DNA of 31,768 bases, taken from positions 1-31,768 of the forward strand of contig JAJRWB010000019.1 in assembly GCA_024276995.1 (NCBI GenBank), given 5' to 3'. The number at the start of each line of letters is the position of its first letter. Positions within the stretch are counted from its first letter, which is position 1. Source of the stretch: Candidatus Eiseniibacteriota bacterium (GTDB lineage: Bacteria > Orphanbacterota > Orphanbacteria > Orphanbacterales > Orphanbacteraceae). The position numbers were made by a program, and so were the translations under genes. The notes below the pieces were generated by a model that was not told the DNA's origin, ran no database searches, and saw only the letters and a list, made by a program, of their open reading frames with translations. Shown here in pieces: positions 7,882 through 15,600 of the stretch.

Positions 7882-9013
7882 TCCGCGACACAGAAGTTCG
7901 GTGAAGGCCGTGAGCGACTCTTCCGAAACATTGAGAATCGCGATGCTGGCACCGGTCAGCTGGCCTGTGCCCCCCAGGAGTTACGGCCCATGGGAACAGG
8001 TTGTCGCGAATCTTACCGAAGGGTTGGTCAAACAAGGCCACGATGTGACGCTCTTTGCCGCACGCGGCTCAAAGACGCGCGCCAGGCTGGTCGAAACCGT
8101 TCCACACCCCTTTTCGCTCTGGCCTGAGGATGAGTTAAGCCGCCCGCAGCAATTCGATTCGAGCAGCGGCCTGCTCGATGGGCCACCGCATTTGCGCGCG
8201 CTCGAACAGCAGCACATCGCCATCTGCATGGAAGCCGCCCGGGAGGGCGATTTCGATATTGTGCATTCCCATCTCCACGTTCATGCCCTGATCTTCAGCC
8301 GCCTCATACCCTGCCCCATGCTTACGACGCTGCACGGCAGCGCCTGGGTGCAGGCGGATCATGCGATTCTGAATCGCTACAAGGACCGGCCGTTCGCTTC
8401 CATCTCCGATTCGGAACGCGCTTTCAAGCCCGATCTGAATTATGTTGCGACCGTGTACAACGGAATCGATACGGAGGCCTACGGGTATTGTGATTCGAAA
8501 GAGGATTACCTGCTGTTCAGTGGCCGCTTCGCACCCGAAAAAGGGGCCGCAGAATCGGTGCAGATTGCTCTTCGTTCCGGCATGCCGCTCAAGATGGCGG
8601 GGATGATCGAAGAGAAATACCAAGACTACTTTGAAACGGCCGTTCAGCCGTACGTCGACAGCAGAAATATAATGTATTTAGGGTTGTTGTCGCAAGAAGA
8701 ACTCGTACCCCTGTATCAGAAAGCAAGAGGCCTGGTATGTCCCATCAAGTGGGCGGAACCGTTCGGGCTGGCCGTGGCGGAGGCTCAGTCCTGTGGTACG
8801 CCGATCCTCGGTGCCCGAAGAGGCGCATTCGTGGAAACGGTGCAGGAAGGAAGAACGGGATTTCTGTTTGATAAGGTTGACGAAGCGGTGGGGCTCGTTC
8901 AACGATTAGGTGGGATTGAGCCGGCCGCCTGCAGGCACAATGCCGAAATGCGATTCTCCTCGAGTGTAATGGCGGGCGCATACGAGAAGGTCTACCATAT
9001 GTTGCTGAGATGA
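7871..9013 (+). CDS. GT4-family glycosyltransferase
   Basis: A 380-residue GT-B retaining glycosyltransferase that would move a sugar from a nucleotide donor to an unknown acceptor. The N-terminal Rossmann domain has LAPVSWPVPPRSYGPWE (the glycine-rich acceptor-side loop) and IVHSHLHVHALIF. The C-terminal donor-binding domain has LLFSGRFAPEKG and a complete EX7E motif, EPFGLAVAE, followed by AQSCGTPILGARRGA. There is no membrane segment or signal peptide, so it is cytoplasmic or peripheral. The ATG at 7871 overlaps the end of the preceding fused enzyme by 11 bases, so the two are translationally coupled and probably work in the same pathway. The acceptor and sugar are not predictable from sequence alone. 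Confidence 0.88.
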   Translation: MTADPRHRSSVKAVSDSSETLRIAMLAPVSWPVPPRSYGPWEQVVANLTEGLVKQGHDVTLFAARGSKTRARLVETVPHPFSLWPEDELSRPQQFDSSSGLLDGPPHLRALEQQHIAICMEAAREGDFDIVHSHLHVHALIFSRLIPCPMLTTLHGSAWVQADHAILNRYKDRPFASISDSERAFKPDLNYVATVYNGIDTEAYGYCDSKEDYLLFSGRFAPEKGAAESVQIALRSGMPLKMAGMIEEKYQDYFETAVQPYVDSRNIMYLGLLSQEELVPLYQKARGLVCPIKWAEPFGLAVAEAQSCGTPILGARRGAFVETVQEGRTGFLFDKVDEAVGLVQRLGGIEPAACRHNAEMRFSSSVMAGAYEKVYHMLLR

Positions 9014-9099
9014 ATCGGTGAGAAAACCTGCCGCGCACATGTCGGCGATGTATTGACGGTGATCGACTGCACAAGCCAATGAGAAATATCGGAGCTGCC

Positions 9100-10035
9100 A
9101 TGAAATCGATCGTTCAAAGGTATAAACACAATCCGATCCTGACGAAACAGGACGTCCCTTACTGCGTGGAAACCGTCCACAATGCGGGGATGGCGAAATG
9201 TCGGGATCGATATATCATGCTGTTTCGTTCGCACCTTCGAAACGGGAGGAGCATCATTGGTCTGGCGGAAAGTGAAGATGGATTCCGCTTCAACGTGCGA
9301 TCGGAGCCTTTCCTGACGCCTGAGAAAAACGGCCTGTTCGGCGAGTACTAAGAGTATGGCGTCGAAGATTGCCGTATCACCGAAATGGACGGCGAGTTCC
9401 TGCTGACGTACAGCGCGTATTCACGAAACGGGGTCAGGATCGCCCTGGCGAAGACGAAGGATTTCAAGTCTGTCGAGCGTGTCGCGCTTATCAGTCAGGC
9501 GGATATGCGCAATGTGGTCATCTTCCCGGAAAAAATCGAGGGGCGGTATGCGCGGCTGGACCGTCCTCATTCGCGGATCTCCCCATGGGCGATCTGGATC
9601 AGCTACTCGCCCGATCTCGTTCATTGGGGTGAATCGCAGCTGGTCATGAGACCGCTGCAGTATCATTGGGATGAAATGAAGATCGGTCCCGGCGCACCGC
9701 CGATCAAGACCGACAAGGGATGGCTGCATATCTATCACGGTGTTTTCCAAACAATGGACGGATCCATCTACCGACTGGGCGCGGCGCTACATGACCTGAA
9801 GAACCCGGCAAGAATCATTGGAGTGGCGGATGATTGGATCCTCCAGCCGGTGGACCCATGGGAAACAACCGGCTACGTTCACAACGTGGTGTTCACCTGT
9901 GGCTGCATTCCGGAAGCTGACGGCACCGTGAGGATCTATTGGGGTGGCGCCGACACGGTGATGTGCACAGGCTCGGCCGGGATCGATGATCTGGTGGATC
10001 TGTGTGTGAATCACTCCCGCCCCGCCAAGGCGTAG
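9100..10035 (+). pseudogene. GH130-family protein interrupted by in-frame TAA
   Basis: Two same-frame pieces together give a normal 311-residue GH130 protein. It has NPILTKQDVPY near residue 11, FGEY[stop]EYGVEDCRIT around residue 84 (EDCR is the conserved EDxR with the probable catalytic Asp), KIGPGAPPIKTDKGWLHIYHGV, and a YVHNVVFTCG tail; it ends at TAG. The TAA at 9349-9351 is the only defect, and both sides align to the family without a gap. A single base change from CAA or GAA would explain it. I prefer ATG at 9100, with GGAG five bases upstream, over the ATG at 9079. If the stop is real, the shorter 3' reading from 9385 lacks the first propeller blade and probably would not fold. It is the last gene of the operon. 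Confidence 0.75.
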
Positions 10036-10059
10036 GCACTGTTTCTGTGGCATCACGAA

Positions 10060-10086
10060 GGACGGCGCGAAACACCCGCGCCGTCC
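10060..10086. terminator. Perfect hairpin between convergent genes
   Basis: GGACGGCGCG (10060-10069) pairs perfectly with CGCGCCGTCC (10077-10086) across a 7-base loop. It lies between the convergent GH130 gene (stop 10035) and LamG gene (stop 10125), so it can serve as a two-way terminator. No long T-run follows on either strand. Confidence 0.6.
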
Positions 10087-10124
10087 CTGGTTCGTGTATG
10101 AATCGATATGAATGGTCCGGAGAC

Positions 10125-10898
10125 TTACCGAAAAAGCGACTTCACGCTTCCCCACGTGACCGCCTCGACGGCGGTGAACGGACCTTCGCACCCGTCGATA
10201 TGCGCAATCTCCGCTTCGCTCAGCGCGTAGTCAAATATGCGAACATCATCTAGTGTACCGTCGAGGAAATTCGTGTTTCCCCACACGTAGGAGACGCCGC
10301 CCAGTTCGAGGCCGTGCTGGTCGTACTGGATCGGCAACTCGTAGGGCATGCTGCTTTCCAGGACACCGTTGATGTAAAGACGCATCTCGGACCCGCCGAA
10401 CGTGCCGGCGACGAAATACCAGACCCCCGTCTGCACGGTGGTGGTCGAGTAGAGGATACCGTCGGCGGAGTTTCCCGACCCCTGATTCAGACTGAAGACG
10501 ATCTTCTGGGAATCGATCATGGCGAACATCGCGTAGCTGTTATCATTCGTCAGATAGCGCTTCCGAATGATCGACTTGGTGTTCGAGGGAAGGTCGAACG
10601 TGTTGAGCCGGAATGTCGCCGCCAGGGTGACCTCGGACGGTTCGAGACTGGGGGCGTAGGCGACGTCGATCCAATCCATGTCGCCGTCGAAGCAGGCGGC
10701 GGAAGTATCCACGCCGGCGCTGTCCGCGCACAGTTGCGTATCTCCCTGGGGCGTTCCATTATTTCCGTTTCCGGATGAATCGGCGAATGAGCCGCTGAAT
10801 GAATAGCAGGCAACCGGCGGCGGAGACTAAGCCACGGCAGAGGCAACGGAAAGAGCAAGAACGCCAGTCAGCAAGAGAATACACATAGTTCTCATCAT
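10125..10898 (-). pseudogene. Secreted LamG-like jelly-roll protein interrupted by in-frame TAG
   Basis: Read from ATG at 10898 (GGAGG upstream) the frame gives a signal peptide (MMRTMCILLLTGVLALSVASAVA), a TAG at 10829-10827 exactly where the mature protein should begin, then SPPPVACYSFSGSFADSSGN and a complete concanavalin/LamG fold. The latter has ATFRLN, SIIRKRY, WYFVAGTFGGSEMRLYINGV, and the closing GTLDDVRIFDYALSEAEIAHI. CAG-to-TAG would explain the stop, since Gln is common after AVA. The ATG at 10712 allows a shorter product without a signal peptide. The protein should bind glycans or another surface ligand after export. It ends in TWGSVKSLFR, which may be a sorting tag. It is the first gene downstream of the sigma-54 promoter at 11058-11073. 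Confidence 0.7.
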
Positions 10899-10996
10899 CT
10901 TCTTTCTACCTCCATTGATCTGTTGGGTGCCGGGGTACAATCCTGTGCGGTGTGCAAGGCATCGAACCGGTTCTCTCCTATCGGGTACGGGGAGAC

Positions 10997-11008
10997 TCAA
11001 TCGGGCAT
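10997..11008 (-). other. Three-codon open frame with a full-length Shine-Dalgarno in the LamG leader
   Basis: AAGGAGGTGA (11020-11011, minus strand) precedes ATG CCC GAT TGA. This ten-base match to the anti-Shine-Dalgarno is the strongest ribosome site noticed in the window, yet only Met-Pro-Asp is encoded. After the TGA the same frame continues for 33 codons and stops in a 4-base overlap with the LamG start (ATGA). It could be a leader peptide or a small gene broken by a TGA. Confidence 0.3.
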
Positions 11009-11057
11009 CTTCACCTCCTTGAAAGATCGATCTGTTTTCGGCCGTTTTTTTCGCTAT

Positions 11058-11073
11058 TGCAGAGATCGTGCCA
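11058..11073 (-). promoter_or_regulatory. Sigma-54 (-24/-12) promoter for the LamG gene
   Basis: TGGCACGATCTCTGCA on the minus strand matches the RpoN consensus TGGCAC-G-N4-TTGCW at all but one fixed position, with the obligatory GG-N10-GC spacing. Transcription would start near 11047 and run about 150 bases to the LamG start codon. An NtrC-type regulator is encoded immediately upstream (11244-12623). The 10899-11243 interval holds no long gene; its content is this promoter, two upstream dyads and a short leader frame. Confidence 0.78.
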
Positions 11074-11155
11074 TCGGCGGGACGACATGGAGGCCGGAGC
11101 AGGGATCGGGTGGGGCCTTACTTGTCAAGGAGTTGGAACGGCGGCTCGTCTCCGG

Positions 11156-11215
11156 GACGATCGGAAATCGTCGGAAAAACCTCCGCCCGGAAACAAGCGT
11201 GTTCTTCCGCGAACA
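11156..11215 (-). promoter_or_regulatory. Two dyads, candidate enhancer sites for the NtrC-type regulator
   Basis: GACGATTTCCGATCGTC (11172-11156) is a 6-5-6 perfect inverted repeat. TGTTCGCGGAAGAACA (11215-11200) is a 5-6-5 perfect inverted repeat. They lie about 85-140 bases upstream of the -24/-12 promoter, the normal distance for sigma-54 activator sites that act by DNA looping. The two sequences differ from each other, so at most one may be the true site. Confidence 0.45.
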
Positions 11216-11243
11216 TTCCTGATCGCCGGAAGGAAGCCGGGCG

Positions 11244-12623
11244 CTATTCTCCTCCCGGCCCGTGCTTTCGCAGAAACCGGCGGACCGTCTCCGGGACGAC
11301 ACCGGTCAGGTCGGCGACACGCTTGATGTCGACGGGCCTCGCCCGGCGAAGATCGCCGCCGACACGTGCAAAAGCCCTCTCGTAGAAGGATCGCTCGAAG
11401 GCCTGCAGGACACGGGTCTTTTCGGTTTCGTAGTGGAAGCCCGCGGGGGGATCGTCTGTGGGAAGATCGAACGCCTCCGGTCCGAGAACCAGCGAATCTC
11501 CCCGGTAGACCAGTGCGCGCATGATCGTGTTCCGGAGTTCCCGGGCATTGCCCCTCGCCCACGAGTATCCTTGAAGGTGCGCCATCCCCTCCCGGGAGAT
11601 GACGACATTCTCGATTCTCATATCCTCCGCGATCTGTGAAAGGAAATGCCCCGCGAGATCGGGAATGCAGTCCGGATGCCTTCTCAAGGGGGGAAGATGG
11701 AGTGAGATCACCAGCAGACGCTGGTAGAGGTCGTTTCGAAACATTCCGCGCCCCACCATTTCTCCCAGATCCCGATTCGTGGCCGCGACGATTCGAAGAT
11801 CGACCGGGATTTGCTCGTACGAGCCGACGGGACGGATCTTCTTCTCATCGATCGCCTTCAGGAGAAGCGCCTGACTGTCGGTATGCAGATCTCCGATTTC
11901 GTCGATGAAGAGCGTACCTCCGCAGGCCGATTCGAACAGCCCCTTGCGGTCCCGGTCCGCACCCGTGAAGATCCCCTTTTGGTAGCCGAAAAGCTCGGCC
12001 TTCGCCGTATCACCGGTGATGGTGGCGGAGTTGACATCGACGAAAGGGCCGGACGTACCGCTGCTGAGATGATGGATTTCCTTCGCAAGAAGACTTTTTC
12101 CCGTCCCGCTCTCGCCGGTGATCAGGACGGTCATGTTCGGAACGCTCGCGACCTTTCGCACCTTTCGCTCGATCTCCCGCATGGCGGGTGACAGGAAGAG
12201 GAAGGCACCCCGTTCGCTGCGCAGCTCCTTCCGGAGACTCCGCGTTCTTCCCACGATCTTGAAGCAGCTCTTCAGCTTGGCGACGATCTCGTTTCGTCCC
12301 GCCGACTTGCGAATGTAGTAGAGTGCGCCCCGATCCACGGCTTTCGCCTCCGTTTCCGCGGAATGATGCTGTGTCACCATGATGACGGGAAGGTCGGGAT
12401 CGGTCTGCTTGATCGAAGTGAGAATCGAGATACCGTCCTCTTTCCCTTCGAATATCAGATCGAGAATGACCGCATGCGGCGGGTTGACCGCGATCTCCCG
12501 GATCCCTTCCTCGCCGTAACGGACATGACGCACCTCGAAGTCGGGTGTGAGAATCGCGGCGAGATCCTCGGCGAAATCCGGTTCATCGTCGATAATGAGA
12601 ACGGCGGGGTTCGTCGCGTTCAT
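11244..12623 (-). CDS. NtrC-family sigma-54-dependent response regulator
   Basis: A 459-residue three-domain regulator. The receiver (1-125) has the acidic pair D12/D13, phospho-acceptor D55 (VILDL), T84 and K106. The AAA+ domain (about 142-370) has Walker A GESGTGKS (170-177), Walker B GTLFIDE (236-242), arginine-finger region FRNDLYQRL (295-303) and WARGNARELRN. The C-terminus carries an HTH (DIKRVADLTGVVPETVRRFL, 432-451). The sigma-54 contact loop reads GIFTGA (217-222) instead of GAFTGA. Its ATG overlaps the sensor-kinase stop by 4 bases, so the pair is translationally coupled. The likely target is the sigma-54 promoter directly downstream. Family and partner are clear; the regulon is inferred. 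Confidence 0.93.
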   Translation of the reverse strand: MNATNPAVLIIDDEPDFAEDLAAILTPDFEVRHVRYGEEGIREIAVNPPHAVILDLIFEGKEDGISILTSIKQTDPDLPVIMVTQHHSAETEAKAVDRGALYYIRKSAGRNEIVAKLKSCFKIVGRTRSLRKELRSERGAFLFLSPAMREIERKVRKVASVPNMTVLITGESGTGKSLLAKEIHHLSSGTSGPFVDVNSATITGDTAKAELFGYQKGIFTGADRDRKGLFESACGGTLFIDEIGDLHTDSQALLLKAIDEKKIRPVGSYEQIPVDLRIVAATNRDLGEMVGRGMFRNDLYQRLLVISLHLPPLRRHPDCIPDLAGHFLSQIAEDMRIENVVISREGMAHLQGYSWARGNARELRNTIMRALVYRGDSLVLGPEAFDLPTDDPPAGFHYETEKTRVLQAFERSFYERAFARVGGDLRRARPVDIKRVADLTGVVPETVRRFLRKHGPGGE

Positions 12624-15600
12624 CGATGTTTCTCCTTTTTCGACGCGGATCCGATCGCGTTTCCGCGGCGTGAAGAATCGGGAACGATACCTGATTCGAG
12701 TGTACGCAAAGTCACGGAGATTACGGTCCCCTTTTCCCGGGATGACGATACGATCGCGATCGTTCCGTCATAGAGTTCGAGACGGCGTCGTGCATAGGGA
12801 AGCCCCCGGCCATGTGTCCGGGGATCGGTCGATCGGAACCGGAAGAGCTGATCCGGGTCGCTGCTTTGGAATCCTGTGCCCGAGTCCCTGATCTGAAGAA
12901 CGAGAAGACCTCCGAGCGGTTCCGCGGCGATGGAGACGAATGGGGGCCGGGATGAGGCATTCGCCATGGCCGCCCGCGCCCCGTTGGTGATGAGATTTTC
13001 CAGGATATTCGACAGTTCGCCCGGCACGACGAAGACGGGGGGGAGATCGCCGGGAATGGAGCAAGCGATGCGAACGGCTCCGTGCTTCTCCACTACGCGA
13101 TCCACGGCGGCGGCGATTTCCGCGGCCGCCTCCGTCCGGAATCTTTCGCCGAGAACCGCGAAGAGACGATCGACAACCCCGGTAATCTCCTCGATCCGAT
13201 CGGACAGGTCGACAAGTCTGCGCTCCGCCCCGGCGAGCGATTCGCCGAGCGCGGCGAGATCGAATTCGATCGGTGTCTCGCCGAACAGTTCCCGCATCGC
13301 CGACTCGATCCCGTTCATACCGTCGTCGAACTCTTCGGCAAGCTTGTTTCCGAGGTCGGCCCGGGGAAGAAGCCGGGAAATCCTGTGCATCTGGGGTTGG
13401 ATGACGTCGCCGTAGGAGTCGAGGCGTTTCTTCAGCCGCGGCCCGACAAAGCGGATATCCGAGCCTTCGCATACGCTCCGGCAAAGGGACGCGACCCCCG
13501 CCAGGTACTTCAGCCAGCTCGCATGCGAGAAACCATCGATCGCCTCCAGAAGCTGGAGACGCGCCTCGTCGATGTCCCTACCCGACCGGGCGAATTCCCC
13601 TTTGCGAGAGGAGACGAGATACGCGGCGGCCGCACCGAACCCTATTCCGCCCAACATGCCCGCGAGTCCGATCCACCCCCTCCGAACCGCCGAAGGATCG
13701 CGCGGCCAGAAGAAAGCGGATGAAGCCACGGCCAGGATTGAAGGAACGACGATCAGAAGGGCGGCTTTTCGTGCCGCACCGTCAAGGCGGCTCCCGGGCT
13801 CAACAGGGAATCCGGGTGATACGGAGCGATTGGCGAAAAGGACGGCTCCGAAGAGAAGGCCCACCACGATCGCCCCGGGCAGCAGTGTCGGCCAGCCGGC
13901 CGAGGAGAGCGCCATCGACAATGCGCGTTCCCGGACCTCGATGAGACTCGCCAGGCGCCCCCACAGACCGGGAAAAGCGGGCTCGATGACGTCGATGTGA
14001 TCTCCGGGACGCAGGTTCTTTCGTACGACAGGCGATTCCGGGCGACTCGGGAACGTGACGATCAGATCGAATGGACCCTGCGAAGGGCATCCGAAGATCG
14101 CTTCGCTCCAGCTCGAACGGGCCGATCCCGCACCGATCTGCCGATAGCCGATCCGTTCGCCGTCACCGAAGAGTTCGACATGCGTGCCGTCCGCGCGAGC
14201 GACCCCGTGCCGATCGAGAACAAGCACCTTGATCGAAGAGCGATCCGCCCCCGGATTCTCGAAGATCGCCACGCGGTTTTCGCCTTGAACGATGGCGATA
14301 AGATCCGGGTCGCCGTCGTTTTCGACGTCGAAACTGGCCACCCGACTCGCCGGCGGCATTCGCTGCAACCAGTATTCGGGGTCGGATACTTGAAAGCGGC
14401 CGGTACCGTCATTCTCCAGATAGACGTTCTTCGGTGGAGGGCGCGCGTACCAGTTGTTGCAGGTGAAGAAAAGATCCAGATCGCCGTCGAGATCGAAGTC
14501 CTGGAATACCGGCTGCTGCGCATGGGCGCTTGGAACCGATCGAATCCGATTGCTCACATCGGCGAACCTTCCGCCGTCGTTCCGATAAAGGAGACTGTGA
14601 TCGTGTGTCACATCCGGTTCATTCTCGTGATTGCGTATGTCGACGGAGATGAACAGATCCAGGTCGCCGTCGTTGTCGATATCTCCGAATGCTGCGCCGG
14701 TCTGGTGGGTTCCGATCTCGGGAAACCAGTCCGACGTCGCGCAGATCAGGCTGTCACCGTCTCTGAGAAACAAGTCCGTATTCGTGCAGAACAGGTCGAT
14801 GTCGTTGTCACGATCGATGTCGATCGGGATCGATCGGGTTCGGTATCCTCTCCGTCGTTCGGGCTCCGGATAAGGGGGGAGGGGAATCGACCGAAAAACT
14901 CCCGGCCGGTCGTGGACATAGATCGAATCGTAGACCAAGCCGTTGTACCGGATGAGCAGGAGTTCCGGTGAGGGGGTGCCGCACAGGTCGGCCGCCACCA
15001 GCCTTGCCGGTCGATTCCGTTCCACATTCGGCGGAGCGGGACACGCGATTCGCCGAAACCGACCCGCCCCCATGCCCCTGTAGATTCTCAACGAATCGCC
15101 GCTGAACCCCAGCAGATCCGGAAACCCGTCCCGGTCAAGATCGGCGACCGCCGGTTGGCGGAGTGATGTCGCTCCCTCCAGATCGAGTTTCACGCGTTCT
15201 CCCGGAACGTCCTTTCCCTCCCAAAGCCCGGTCCATAGTACCGGCATCGTGTTTCGGTAAAGGAGCAGAACATCCGGCTTCCGATCGCCCGTGAGATCGG
15301 CGACCAGGAAGTCGTCTTCCGGCGGGGTGACCAGGTGAGAGGACTCCGCACGGCTCATATCGTCGACGAATCCCGGAGGACCGATCCGAATCTCATCGAC
15401 ATACGCGATCTGATTCTTCGGAAACCAGAAGAATATCTCGAGAGAATCCAGCATTAGGCTGTCTGGAAACCCATCCTGGAAAATCGGCGCCCCGTATGGT
15501 TTCGACAGGCTCTCCACGTGACGGCAGAATTGTTGAGAGGGGTCGTCATAGGGCCACGCCCCTCGCTCATAGAGGGAATGACTCGCCCAGGAAAGGCACA

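Noticed and set aside
10899-11050. Riboswitch (c-di-GMP type) in the LamG leader
   Set aside because: The conserved core bases of GEMM-type riboswitches are absent and no stable multi-helix layout could be drawn by eye.
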